Source: Pelecanus crispus (lineage: Eukaryota; Chordata; Aves; Pelecaniformes; Pelecanidae). From it: a DNA stretch of 64,000 bases. The number at the start of each line of letters is the position of its first letter. Position 1 is the stretch's first letter. Where the stretch lies: NCBI RefSeq assembly GCF_030463565.1, contig NC_134643.1:123982309-124046308 (forward strand), given 5' to 3'. Below are positions 1 to 11,319 of the stretch, one piece after another. Under the pieces are notes generated by a model. It ran no database searches, was not told where the DNA came from, and worked only from the letters and a program-made list of their open reading frames with translations. The translations under genes and the position numbers were made by a program.

Positions 1-794
1 GCCAGTTGCCAGGACTGGCCACTCACTAGCCGGGGTTAGGGAGACCTCTTCCCCCTTTTGGCAGACCAGCTTAGCTGTATGACATCCAGAGCCATAGTTC
101 CACAGCTGTCTCAAGCTGTTTGCCACAGCCTCACCTTCTAGTTTCTTTTCCTAACTCTGTCCAGGCCTCTTTGTGGAGCTGTTTCAGCACATTAAACTAG
201 CAGAAACCTGTCTGTTTGGGGTTTTCTTTTCCCCAGAAAACCCATTTTTTTGCCAGCCTAACAAACCAACATAACTTGGTGGAGGTCAGAGCTGGCAGAA
301 AGGAGGGGATGGTGGGACAAGCAGTTGGGTTTTCTTAGGCTACCTGCTCTTTTAGTGAAATGAAGTCAGGGGAGTTCCGACGTTCTGTACAAAGATGTAC
401 TCCAGTTTGCGTTTATTCCAAAGGAAACTGAAGCATAGAGTTGTAGCTAATTGTCTTTGAGGTGAGTTCCCGCTCCGCAGGAACATAATGGCTACTACAG
501 CACAGGTAGGAATGGTGTGGCTGTTCACTGTTTGCTAATTCCCTCATACCTCCACAAATGCGTATTCTGGTACTTCACAAACCTTATTGAGTCAAGTAAT
601 TGTCAGTGATTCATTGGTTATTTAGCCATCAAAACATGTCCACCCAGTGGTGTCTCATGAACAGAGTTACAATTAATGTGCGATTGTCATTTATGTTTGG
701 CAGTCCTGACTGAGAAGTGAGGTACTGTAGTGCTTGTGTGAAACTTGAGGTGAAAGGAAGCTGTTCATAGCTAACTGTGCTCTGCACTATGTAG
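1..794 (+). other. CHAF1B: CHAF1B upstream intron (partial)
   Basis: No segment here translates into the missing N-terminal WD40 repeats of CHAF1B, so this is read as intron sequence leading to the acceptor TAG at 792-794. No repeat was recognised in it. Confidence 0.6.
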
Positions 795-879
795 GGTCCT
801 GCGGGTATACAACACGCAAACCAAGCGCGTAGCCTTCAATGTTACCAAGATGCCATCTGGATCAGGAGCTGAAGGAGAG
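795..879 (+). CDS. CHAF1B: CHAF1B exon a (first in window)
   Basis: This exon encodes [16 protein letters not shown] then [11 protein letters not shown], a WD40 blade region that matches vertebrate p60. The acceptor AG is at 793-794 and the donor GT at 880-881. It enters with one base of a split codon (probably Arg) and ends in phase 0. Confidence 0.93.
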
Positions 880-3800
880 GTACATTGTTCTGCTACTAAT
901 GGCACTAGAGAATGCGCTGGGCACTATTTTATATGAGTCGTTCTATTCTATTAAACCAAAAGGGCAAATATTTTCCGTTCAAGTAATCCATATATCAGAT
1001 ATTTTTTTCTCTATCTCACCTTCATGTTTTGTAAATAGAGACCGCTTCAGGTTTCCTCGAACATCACAGAAATTTCTAAGAAACAACACTTGCAAGTTCA
1101 GCTCATTAAAGTAGTAACACAGTGCCTTTGATTGTAAATGTTAAAAATAGTGTGGAAAAAATAGTATGCATAGTGAATTCTTAACAGGAAAAACTTCAAA
1201 CATGTCTGTCAGTAGCTATAAGTATATTAATGGATAATACATAACAATAATATTTTAAAGTCAGCAGCCTGAAATTTTCAAAAAGGGAGTCTGACTTTTA
1301 GGAAAAACACGAATTAGTGAAAATTTAGGAAATTCTCTCTAACCCTAAGAGGGAAAACAAAGAGCTTTTTTCCTCCAAACAGTTCTAAGTGATAGTAAAA
1401 TAACACCTCCACGCTGGCTGTAACCTTTTTAATTCCTTGTATTCCTTTTCTTTTTTTTTTTTTTTTTTGTGAACACATTTGTAACAGTTTTATAGAGACT
1501 AAAGAACAGACCTGAGAGAGGTCATTTTGCTATTATAGAAGTTCTCTTTAAACCTCTAATACTAGAGTTGAAATTAAATGCCTAAGGAACAGGCTTTTAT
1601 GTTGACTGTTAAATAATGTTGTTCTGCAGGTTGTTACTATTTTTTGATTACTAGTCTAATGTGACTGCTCTTGGAATGTTTTGATTAGTAGCTGAAGAGG
1701 GATTAAGGACTATTTTTAGCTGTGAAGAATTTATAGCACAGCAGAAAGTGAGTTTGAAGGAGCCATGGTTTTTAAAACATTTATCTTCTAAATAAAAAGA
1801 AGATAATCCATCAGGTTGGATTGTACAACTGCATGTTTTTTCTCATTTGAATTCCAGCTGATACGTTCATGGCACTTTACACAGTCATATTTTCAATGTT
1901 ACAGGCTAGGAGCTATCGGATGTTTCATGATGATAGCATGAAGTCATTTTTCCGCAGGCTCAGTTTTACTCCTGATGGCTCCTATTTACTCACTCCAGGT
2001 ATGTGAGAACATGTGCTATAGTTTACATTGTATCTATTATGCTCTAGTTTGAATGTCCATCAAGATTGCTTTAAAACTGCTAGGGGATGCTTATTTATCT
2101 TAATTATGCCATTCCTCATTCTTCCTATTGAAGAAAATACAGACTCCACAATACGCTTCCGTTAGTAGTCCAGAACATCAACTTTCTCCTGTGATAAAAG
2201 TTACATTTATGGCATTTTTCTGAACTGAAACATGTGAATCGTGACAATATAACTCTGTTAAAATAGAAATGAAGAACAATGAGTGGTTTCTTTTGACTGG
2301 TCTGTCTTTGTTTGTATCCTTTCTTAAGAACATTCTGCAGTCATAGTAAAAATAACATTGCAAGGAGGGGATCAGTTTGCCCATATAAGCACTGCTTTTA
2401 TAGATGTCTGGCAACATCAAAAAGAAGCTTTGATGGGGAAGTATATAAGGGAAATAAAACCAGCACTAAATAAATATTTGGGATGCCTTTTTAAGTTGTG
2501 TTCAGGTTGCACAGCTCTTGCCCAACTGACAAGCCTAATTCCTGAGACGTAGAATGTTCATGGGCATAAAGTGTGTACTCAGTACCTTTTTGAGTTGATG
2601 AGTAATGTTTTAACCTTTATTTTTGCAGCTGGCTGTGTTGAATCAGGAGAAAATGTAACAAACACCACATATGTTTTCTCCAGAAACAATCTTAAAAGGT
2701 AGAGTTTAATAAGACCAAAATATCTTTTTAAAAAAAAAAAAGTGCTGTTTTCTGAAATACTGATTCTTTATAAAAGGCCCGTGGGTCACCTGCCATGTCC
2801 TGGAAAGGCAACTCTTGCTGTTCGCTGCTGCCCAGTCTACTTTGAGTTGAGAAGAGCATTTAATAAAGGTACTGTAAATCCTTCAGGGAGTATGATTCTA
2901 CAGCAAATATGTGAAAAGGCCAATGTGGCCATTTACTATTTTATGCCCTGGTCTTTTAACATTCTGTTAAGATAGTGTTATACCACATCATATAGAAGCT
3001 GTTTCCACATCATAGAAGCTGTTTCCTGATTCTAAGACCCTGAATTCACCTTAAGTACCTTGTGAGTAGCTTTTGATGTAGTTGGTAAATGTTCTTACTT
3101 GGCCTCTTAGGCTACAGAAACACTGTTTAATATTTTTCTTTAACTTTTAACCATTTTGTGTGAATAAAAGTAAATAACTTGGCTTAGCACTAAAGGAGCG
3201 ACCCAGTGAAATATTTTCTGTTAGTCTCAACTACCCACATCACAGAAGCACCAGAGAGTTGGTGTAGTTTGCAACAACCATTGCTGTTTATTCAAGGAAG
3301 CCAAACCTGAAGCAATGCTGGTGTTACTGGCCAGAACAGGAGTTCTGATGTGGGGAAAGGATTGCATTAAGTTGCATGAGAACTTACCTGGAGATCGAAA
3401 TCCAGCCTTACTGTGAGCCCAGTGGGTCCAGGAGTGTTTATATTTTAACAAGAGCAGTCTTACTTTGGTGAAAAGGCAGAGCTTTGCTCCTTTCTTTAGA
3501 GGGTCAATTTGTAGTATTCCTTACAGGATTTAGAGATTACCTGTTGTGTTCTGTATTTTCATCATAATCTTTAACTCCATTGTAATGGTGTGTTGCAGAG
3601 TAAGGAGATGAGTGTCTGCTGTTGGTCTTTGTTGCTCCTCTAAACAGTGTTTAGTTTCTGCAGCAGACACCCAGAAAAGTCAAAATCTATGGTAGTCTAG
3701 AAATCTATAGATGTGATGAGTACCTTACTATATGTTAATGGCCTGTCTGCTTCAGTGCATAGCTTCCATAATCATTGTAGAGCTGAACGGGAGCTCTGTA

Positions 3801-6800
3801 TGCTAGGAATTTCTGAAAGCAGCTAGCTAGCACTCAGCTTCCTGTGGAAGTTGGAATAATCTGCCCTTACAAAGAACTAATGTTGCAATGATAAGACTAA
3901 CTAGGAGCTGAACCCAAGATAACGCAAATAGCGCTAAATCCATTGTTTTGACTGAGTCATACAGAATATTAATGTGGTGGTATAAATTTGTTGTGACCTT
4001 GATTTGCAATATATCCTAAGGTGTGTGTGTTTGGGCTTTTATACTAAAGTGCATATAAATATGCTGAAAAATTTCAGCTGGAAAATATATGACAAACTTT
4101 ACAAAATAATAGCAATCCAGGTGGACAAAACTTCTGCCACTTTCTTTGTCTTAAGCTAAGACAATAGAGGGCAAACTTCAGGCAACAGAAATGTTAGTGC
4201 TTGACATTAAACTTTGCATTTTATAGAAATGCTGTCTTCTCAGCCATTATCTTGACACGGATTAATAATGAAATCTTTATTTAGATTCACGACTAAGCTA
4301 GTACAGTTACTACCTTGCAATGAATACTAGAGAGAATTCTCAATGTGTTCATTTCTTTGCATTCTAGATGAAATCAGTCAGAAATCAGCTCCTGCCCTAT
4401 TTAATCTGCCCTATCGATTGGTGTTTGCTGTTGCTTCAGAAGATTCTGTGCTTTTTTATGATACTGAGCAGTCCTTCCCCTTTGGTTATGTTTCTAACAT
4501 ACATTATCACACCCTGAGTGACATTTCATGGTAGGTAATCATTATATTGTTAAGACTTATTGTGATGGAAGTGTCCTTTTTACATGTTGAAGTTCTGCAC
4601 GTCTTGTGTCTTCCTTTATTTTTATGTTTCGTTTATGACACACATGTGGTCACTGTCATTGCAGTGTCTGAACAGTAAGCTGCCTCTTTTTTGCCCCGTA
4701 AACTGGAGAATTATGGTTCTTTTACTGGTCAGGAAACAAGGTGCAAGCACCCTGAGGACAAGCAGATGAAAGTTTTTTATGGAAGCTAATGTATTTGGAG
4801 CCCATGAAAAATACTTACTGTTCAGGCAGCATAACTAGTAGTAATGAAGTCACTCAGAGGTTTTGCAAGTCACCTCTCTGAGTTCAGGTGTCTGTATCCT
4901 GGCCAAATTCTGCTTTATCTGTACAGTTCTGCTTAGTGATTCTTCATGTATGGGATGAAGTAATTTATCTGACTTGATGTGCGGAGTCAGAACTGGAGCT
5001 GCAAATTGAACCCAATTCTTGAAATCAGGATACACCCCTCTGCTGGACAAGGCTTCTTCTCTCATGCCTTTCTAACCAATGTACCTACGCTGAGGACTAC
5101 AGGGAGGCCTCTTTTTCAGAAGTTAGAATTGGTGCTCAGACACTGTGAAAACAATTGTGTGCCAGGAATAGGGAAGAGAGTAGAAAATCAGGTGGTTTTA
5201 ATCAGTGGTGGACATTACTTGGTGAAATGAGCATGGAGGGCCCATTCAGATGAGCACCACAGTGATCCTGAGCATTGCCTCTACTTAGCACAAGGAGGAC
5301 AGCTAAAGAGCTTGAACTGCTCCATTGGTCTGAATGAGGAGAGTTCAGCAATATTTCAGAAACTGTGGCTGAAGATTTGTGTACCTGCAATTGAAACATA
5401 ATTTGTGCCAGCTCAAGTGCATGCAGGTGCATTACTGGTGATCACAGACAACACTAGAGAGATTAAATCAGATGCGAAGGCCAGAATTGAGAATCTTTTA
5501 TTCATTTAGATTGGATGTCTTTCACTTGACTGCAGTTTTATTTAAATGTATACATGTACTTGGGGAAGGGAGGAGGAAAAGACAGGTACAGCATGTGTTA
5601 TAGATGGGGGGCTGAGGGTTAAAGAAAAGTTCTGATCATTCCTCTTAATGGAAAAAACAAAATCACAAATAGGTCCAGCGATGGAGCCTTTCTTGCTATT
5701 TCTTCCACGGATGGATACTGTTCATTTGTTACCTTTGAGAAGGATGAACTGGGAATACCAGTGAAGGAGAAGCCACAGATAAATGTCAGGACTTCTGGTG
5801 CAACAGAGAAGAAAGTGAAGAAGAGTCAGTCGCACAAAGTCATTTCTCCAGGTTCTAGGCTGACAGAGGGGACTCCTCCCAGAAGGGCCACAGATCCCAG
5901 CACTCCCACACTCCAACCTAGAACACCCACAGCTGCTGGTAAGGACTTGCCTTCCACACCTGTTGGCATAAAAAATGTTCCAGTCTCATCCTCAGATGAG
6001 AGGAAAACCAGCCAGCCAGCCAGCCAGAGCACTAAAGTAAACCAGCCCAGAAGGATTACTCTCAACACTTTACAAGCATGGAGCAAGACGCCAAGGTGAG
6101 ATTTACATTGCCATTTCCAGTCGTAAACACAAAGGCCAAGACAAGCTGTGCTTATGTTACATTTAAAGAGTTGGGGTTTAGACATAAATTCCCAGCCCTG
6201 TGTCTTGGTGGTAGCTGACTTGACATGGAACTTTTTGTTACAGTTGTATTACAACTGAAATTCAAAATGTCTCCTGAATCCTAAATGTACAGCTTTTATA
6301 TTTCTGTCTGAAATGTGAGGCAGTAGCAAAGTTAACCTGACCGTTATGCCTTGTCCATATGGCAGCAACAGGTGTCTGTCTTCAGGTCCCATTTTCTGTA
6401 CAAAGATGGTACCTGAAGCCTTCAGCTGACAAGAGCTATTTAAAGACTCTTCTGACAAGAAATATTTTACAAGTAAAGAGTGCAAGTTGAGACAGGCCCT
6501 CAGTGTGCAGAGTCGTGTGTGGGACTTAATGCACTGACTGAGGTTATTTCCTAAGGTGAAGATCTAGGTTTTTAGAATAATCCATGTATTGATTGTCAAA
6601 CAGCCTGGAATATAAGATCCTGAACTGGTGTGCAACAGTAAGGAGACAGCCATGCAGTTAGAGATCTAGACCTTGTCAGCCAAACAAGGCTATTTTATAA
6701 TTAAAGGAGATTATTATAACTTCTCATAGGAAAGTGTTAATTAGTAGGTGGCTAGGGAGGAAGTGGTGAACAAGAAAGCAGGATAGTGGATTTCATCACC

Positions 6801-8297
6801 AACTGCAAAGAAAAATCTTGGAGATGATGGCTTTCTACACACCAATGTTCATTTGTACTGGAACTAACAAGTCAAAAGGTTATAGGTAATCGAAAGTGAC
6901 TTTTGTCTGGAGGGTGAGGTGACTGATGGAGCTAATAAATCTTTTTATTTTTGAGAGAGAGAGGAACTATGTTTAATCATATCAACTGATTATTTCATGA
7001 GTGTCAGCTTGTAGTAGCATGCATGGTGCTACTTGTAAGACTTTTTTTTTATGGTTCAATCCTCTGCTGGTTTTGTGCTTAATTTTTAAGTGCCACCCAG
7101 AAGACATTTAGCAGAAGAAAATAGATTTATAGTAATTGTTAGTGGACCTCAGTGGGCAAAAGAATTCCTTAGAGTTTTATGACTCCAAACTGTTAACATG
7201 GAGAGGGCTAGGGAATAGTAAGCTCTTCCAGTGGAACTGGAAGCCTTGCCAGGTGCCAAGAAACAGGTTAAAATCCTTGCCTTTGCAGCCAGTCTTAATT
7301 TTAAAATTGACCAAGATACTGTGCTCTGAAGGTGAATATCAAGCACTGTGCCACATATAACATATGCAAAAGTACTTTCTAGTGGAAAAGATCACTAGTG
7401 GTATTTAAAGTGCTTCTAAAAAATACTCTGATATATAACAAGAAGAAAAAATGCATAGTAAAATATATCTAAGCTACATTTAAATTTAACTGATTCTATC
7501 TGAAGTAAATCTTTAAATAAAGTATTTGTGGAAATTATGGCTTTAAAGCAATTGAACTGTTTCTGCTCTTTTAAAGGAGAGTAAACTTGATTCCACTGAA
7601 GCCAGATGTGCCAACCTCTGCATATACAGATACAGCTCCTATACCTTCTTCCTCAGAACAGGAACATGGTAAGCTTTTGTGGCTATTAATATCCGGCAGA
7701 GTCTTCTGCCAATCAGTTCTTTCCATGATAGACTTCTGTTGTAAGCTATAAGCTTGTAACACAAGCACAATCAAGCACAAACCTAAACCTAGTTGCAGAT
7801 TCTAAAGCTTCTTCATTGTCTTGGTGTGTTTGAAAGGTGTTTTTGACAATATGAGATGTGTTCTCACTGCGGCTGCTCTTGGGCAGCTGCTTATGTGACA
7901 ATGTCACTACAGCTTTTATAGTAATGGGCGCATTAGCTGACACTGAAACCAAGAAGAGTAAATTCACTTGGATGTAATGTCCTTCAGGTGAGTTTTAAAG
8001 ACCCTTGTACTTTCAGCACATTATTGTTTCAGATGCTGGACTCTCAAACCGGGGTTGTGTTGTTTTTTTTTTTTTTTTTGATGAGTGCTGAATTGTTTGT
8101 GAATTCAGCAAACCGATTTACTTTCTTAATCTGGATTTACTTAGCTTAAATGATTTTCCTATCTGCCTGTTTCAGAGAGGCCTTTACCATCTGATGACAG
8201 TCTTCAAAATCCTCCAGCACCAAAACGTCCTAGAACTGAGGAAATGTCTCTTTCTACATCTGCTGAAGATCAAATCAGCTGTGATTCAAACAAATAA
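795..8297 (+). CDS. CHAF1B: CHAF1B, chromatin assembly factor 1 subunit B (p60), 3' part of gene, 8 exons
   Basis: CAF-1 p60 is the WD40 subunit of the trimeric nuclear chaperone that deposits H3-H4 on newly replicated DNA. Exons seen are 795-879, 1905-1998, 2629-2698, 2777-2868, 4368-4530, 5673-6095, 7577-7668 and 8176-8297. All introns are GT-AG. Joined, they give 1141 bases: one base finishing an upstream codon, then 379 codons and TAA. The protein follows vertebrate CHAF1B throughout. The last WD40 repeats occupy about residues 1-197 of this part. A long Ser/Thr-Pro-rich tail follows. Near residues 294-309 lies [16 protein letters not shown], matching the ASF1-binding B-domain-like motif of p60. 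A basic KRPR patch sits close to the C terminus. Roughly the first 190 residues, including the start codon, are left of the window. The neighbour CLDN14 points the opposite way, as in human. The identification is secure; exon edges rest on frame and splice consensus. Confidence 0.96.
1905..1998 (+). CDS. CHAF1B: CHAF1B exon b
   Basis: It encodes [20 protein letters not shown] and then [11 protein letters not shown], a p60 hallmark. The acceptor is ACAG at 1901-1904 and the donor is gtatgt. It starts in phase 0 and ends with one base of the next Ala codon. Confidence 0.95.
2629..2698 (+). CDS. CHAF1B: CHAF1B exon c
   Basis: It encodes (A)[20 protein letters not shown] followed by LK and a split Arg. 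The acceptor TTTTGCAG has a pyrimidine tract and the donor GT is at 2699-2700. The following intron is only 78 bp. Confidence 0.95.
2777..2868 (+). CDS. CHAF1B: CHAF1B exon d
   Basis: It encodes [20 protein letters not shown] then [10 protein letters not shown]. The acceptor AAAAG ends at 2776 and the donor GT is at 2869-2870. The first part is near-identical to other vertebrates. The linker after YFELR is divergent and, continuing into the next exon, longer than in the human protein as I recall it. Confidence 0.94.
2984..3025. repeat. Tandem duplication, 2 copies of about 21 bp
   Basis: Copies at 2984-3005 and 3006-3025 share CACATCAT...AGAAGCTGTTTC and differ by a 2 bp indel. It lies in CHAF1B intron sequence. 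Confidence 0.85.
4368..4530 (+). CDS. CHAF1B: CHAF1B exon e
   Basis: After a variable linker it encodes [20 protein letters not shown] and then [21 protein letters not shown], the penultimate WD40 blade. The acceptor is TTCTAG at 4362-4367. The donor is gtaggt, splitting the Trp codon. Confidence 0.96.
5673..6095 (+). CDS. CHAF1B: CHAF1B exon f (end of propeller, SP/TP-rich tail, ASF1-binding motif)
   Basis: This is the largest exon, 423 bp. It finishes the last WD40 blade ([20 protein letters not shown]), runs through a low-complexity tail with several SP and TP dipeptides that are plausible CDK sites, and ends with the conserved [13 protein letters not shown]. It contains five CCAG units at 6008-6027, read as Gln-Pro-Ala-Ser repeats. 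A diverged copy of its 5818-5877 segment occurs at 12714-12772. Confidence 0.95.
6008..6027 (+). repeat. (CCAG)5 coding tetranucleotide repeat
   Basis: Five perfect CCAG units lie inside CHAF1B exon f, giving the peptide TSQPASQPASQS. The unit is not a multiple of three, so a one-unit slip would shift the frame before the ASF1-binding motif. Confidence 0.95.
7577..7668 (+). CDS. CHAF1B: CHAF1B exon g
   Basis: It continues the basic segment after the ASF1-binding motif ([20 protein letters not shown]), then [10 protein letters not shown]. The acceptor TTAAAG ends at 7576. The donor is gtaagc, leaving phase 1. Confidence 0.92.
8176..8297 (+). CDS. CHAF1B: CHAF1B terminal coding exon h
   Basis: It encodes [20 protein letters not shown], then [20 protein letters not shown] and stop TAA at 8295-8297. 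KRPR is a likely nuclear localisation patch shared with other vertebrate p60 C termini. The acceptor TTTCAG ends at 8175. Confidence 0.92.
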
Positions 8298-9090
8298 AGG
8301 CTAAGCTTTTAGTAGACTCTTCACAGTCTGAAGGTGATGCACTCTGAGATATGGCTGCATTTCTTTTTGCAAATGTTAAAGCCTCAATTCCTGATTAAAG
8401 TACCATATGCATATTTAACATAGTGCTGTGAAGAAAGAAGCTGGCAATAGAAGACACAGATTTCAGGAATGTAGCTTTGCAGAAGAGGAAATAGTTGGGA
8501 AGTGATTTCTAAGTGCATTTCCACTTGAAGACAGCATTCTTCAAGAAATGCCAGAGCTTAAGGAAATCAGGGGAATCTGGGTATCAAAAAGCCATACAGT
8601 AACCCAACAGTCTCCGTCAAAGTCCCTCAGTTGATGTTTACAAAGTATTATGTCTTCCAGCAACCTATCTGGCAAAAGAACAGAATTTCTAAGGACTTAA
8701 TCATAATGATTTGATGTGGTTTAAGACCAAAACCAAAGTTTCATTCAAGGATCTTGGCTTATATGTTTAGCAATGTGCAAGGTAATTCATACTCTTCCGT
8801 ACATGTGGAATGGAAGCTGATGTTCACATGCTCTGAATGCAGCAGCATACCATGACTGATATGATTGAAACAGAAATCAGAACTTGTAACTGCAAGAAAG
8901 CAAAAGGAAGAAACCCTCTGAAGAAAGTTCTTAATTGTTTACTTTCTGTATTTAAAAAAAATGCAGACATGAGATTTTCCTGAGGCAGCAGAGTTTGAGT
9001 GTACACATTCAAAGTTTCCTCCTTTTCATTTTTTCCAAATCTTAAATACCTTAGCCAATAAAATATAATATAAATCGTATATTAAACTTG
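8298..9090 (+). other. CHAF1B: CHAF1B 3' untranslated region
   Basis: AT-rich sequence continues from the stop codon with no further coding potential. The right edge is set by the poly(A) signals at 9057-9085 and is approximate. An earlier ATTAAA at 8394-8399 could give a much shorter UTR. Confidence 0.65.
9057..9085 (+). terminator. Candidate CHAF1B poly(A) signals
   Basis: AATAAA is at 9057-9062 and ATTAAA at 9080-9085, in an AT-rich stretch about 760 bp after the stop codon. The CR1 insertion begins only about 25 bp further on. Confidence 0.6.
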
Positions 9091-9109
9091 TAAAAGTTCG
9101 TTTCTTTTT

Positions 9110-10540
9110 AGAATCATAGAATCATAGAATCATAGAATCATCTAGGTTGGAAAAGACCTTTAAGATCATCCAGTCCAACCATTAACCTACACTACCAAGC
9201 CCACTCTAGACTAATCAAGGGTAGACCAGACTAAACCATATCCCGAAGTGCCACATCTACCCGTTTTTTAAACGCCTCCAGGGATGGTGACTCCACCACC
9301 TCTCTGGGCAGCCTGTTCCAATGCCTGACCACCCTTTCCGTAAAGAAATTTTTCCTAATTTCCAGTCTAAACCTCCCCTGGCGCAGCTTAAGCCCATTTC
9401 CTCTTGTCCTATCGCTAGCTACTTGGGAGAAGAGACCAACACCCACTTCACTACAACCTCCTTTCAGGTAGTTGTAGAGAGCGATAAGGTCTCCCCTCAG
9501 CCTCCTCTTCTCCAGGCTAAACAACCCCAGTTCCCTCAGCCGCTCCTCATAAGGCCTGTGCTCCAGACCCTTCACCAGCTTCGTTGCCCGCCTCTGAACA
9601 CGCTCCAGCACCTCAATGTCTTTCTTGTAGTGAGGGGCCCAAAACTGGACACAGTATTCCAGGTGCGGCCTCACCAGCACCGAGTACAGGGGGACAATCA
9701 CCTCCCTGCTCCTGCTGGCCACGGTATTCCTGATACAAGCCAGGATGCTGTTGGCCTTCTTGGACACCTGGGCACACTGCTGGCTCATGTTCAGCCGGCT
9801 ATCTACTAACACCCCCAGGTCCTTTTCGGCCAGGCAGCTTTCCAGCCACTGCTCCCCAAGCCTGTAGCGTTGCATGGGGTTGTTGTGACCGAAGTGCAGG
9901 ACCCGGCACTTGGCCTTGTTGAACCTCATACAGTTGGCCTTGGCCCATCGATCCAGCCTGTCCAGGTCCCTCTGCAGGGCCATCCTACCCTCGAGCAGAT
10001 CGACACTCCCACCCAATTTGGTGTCGTCTGCAAACTTACTGAGGGTGCACTCGATCCCCTCATCCAGATCATTGATAAAGATATTGAACAAGACTGGCCC
10101 TAAAACAGAGCCCTGGGGAACACCGCTCGTGACCGGCCGCCAACTGGACTTAACACCATTTATCACTACTCTCTGGGCTCGGCCACCCAACCAGTTCTTT
10201 ACCCAGCGAAGAGTATGCCTGTCTAAGCCGTGAGCTGCCAGCTTCCCGAGGAGGATATTATGCGAGACGGTGTCAAAAGCTTTGCTAAAGTCGAGGTAGA
10301 TGACATCCACAGCCTTTCCATCATCTACCAGGCGGGTCACCAGGTCATAGAAGGAGATCAGGTTGGTCAAGCAGGACCTGCCTTTTGTGAACCCATGCTG
10401 GCTGGGCCTGATCCCCTGGTTGACCTGTACTTGCCTGTGGAGTTCGCTCAAGATGAACCTCTCCATAATCTTCCCCGGCACCGAGGTCAGGCTGACAGGC
10501 CTGTAGTTCCCCGGGTCCTCCTTCCGGCCCTTCTTGTAGA
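9110..10540 (-). mobile_element. CR1 LINE, 5'-truncated, with open RT C-terminal frame
   Basis: CR1 is the dominant non-LTR retrotransposon of birds. The 3' end lies on the left: about four copies of the AGAATCAT tail unit, then the usual 3' UTR. Reading leftward from about 10540, the frame runs unbroken to a stop near 9231. It shows [43 protein letters not shown], the catalytic FADDTKLG and the typical CR1 C-terminal region. The endonuclease and N-terminal RT parts are absent, as expected for a truncated insertion. The absence of stops or frameshifts suggests a young copy. No clear target duplication is seen, which is normal for CR1. Confidence 0.95.
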
Positions 10541-11205
10541 TATGCATTTAGTACATGCTATATAATTGAACTAAGACATGCAGATTGAAAATAATGAGAC
10601 CCAAATATCTGGAAATCACTCCACTCTATTTTCTATGGTGTGCAGACTTAGCCTCCAGAAGAAGAATGCCTAGCCACAGTATTCTGAGCTTGCCCACTTC
10701 ATTTTCTTTAACATCATGTACTTGTTTCTAAAAAGTAAGATAGTTCTTAAAATGTGAATAGTCATTCTAGCTGATAATAGCATGTAGAAGTTTTAAACAG
10801 AATTTTCTCTTACAATTTAGCCTATTCATCTATCATTTGAAGTTCCACAACACACAGGAGGGGAAAGCTGCAATTCAAATTAAAGCTCTCTGACTTTCAT
10901 TCTTCCCTGGATTTGGTTGGTTTTGAGGTGTGTAATTTACTTAGTATTTGTTTTCTGTGAGTTTCTGAGAAAGTGGACTAGTACTTAAGAAAAGCAGAAA
11001 TACAAATGTTTCACAAGCGATTCATAAAAATATCATAAGGAAGAAGTATTAACAAATACCTGTGTCAGAGTGTTTCATGCAAATGAAGTACATTGCCTAC
11101 AAATCAATTTCAACAGAAATTAATAAGGAGAGAGTTGTAGGAAACTAACTGTTTTTTTGGTTTCAACCACTCATTACACTTACCCAAACCTGGGTTTTCT
11201 TCTAG

Positions 11206-11276
11206 CGAGGAATACAAAAGACTTGGAATTACCAAGCAAAGCCACATCTAAGGCTGGTTCTCCCCCAAAAGTTTAG
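11206..11276 (+). other. Exon-like segment, candidate alternative 3' exon
   Basis: A strong acceptor (GTTTTCTTCTAG) precedes a frame reading ARNTKDLELPSKATSKAGSP and PKV before TAG at 11274-11276. Entry phase 1 matches the donor of CHAF1B exon g, so it could in principle replace exon h. There is no homology support, and such a segment can arise by chance. Confidence 0.15.
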
Positions 11277-11319
11277 AGATATCTAAATTAAAGTTTGAGA
11301 TATCTCTAAATTAAAGTTT
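11275..11319. repeat. Tandem duplication, 2 copies of about 22 bp
   Basis: GAGATATCT(CT)AAATTAAAGTTT occurs twice back to back, with a 2 bp difference. Confidence 0.85.

Larger units (their letters stand above)
880..8175 (+). other. CHAF1B: CHAF1B introns within the window
   Basis: Seven introns separate the exons: 880-1904, 1999-2628, 2699-2776, 2869-4367, 4531-5672, 6096-7576 and 7669-8175. They hold no recognised gene. Visible simple features are T runs at 1451-1468 and 8063-8079, and a near-perfect tandem 20-22 bp duplication at 2984-3025. No clear CR1 or LTR insertion was recognised in them. Confidence 0.85.

Noticed and set aside
9321..10565. Plus-strand open frames of 77-162 codons
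   Set aside because: They lie antisense to the CR1 reverse-transcriptase frame and have no family resemblance of their own.
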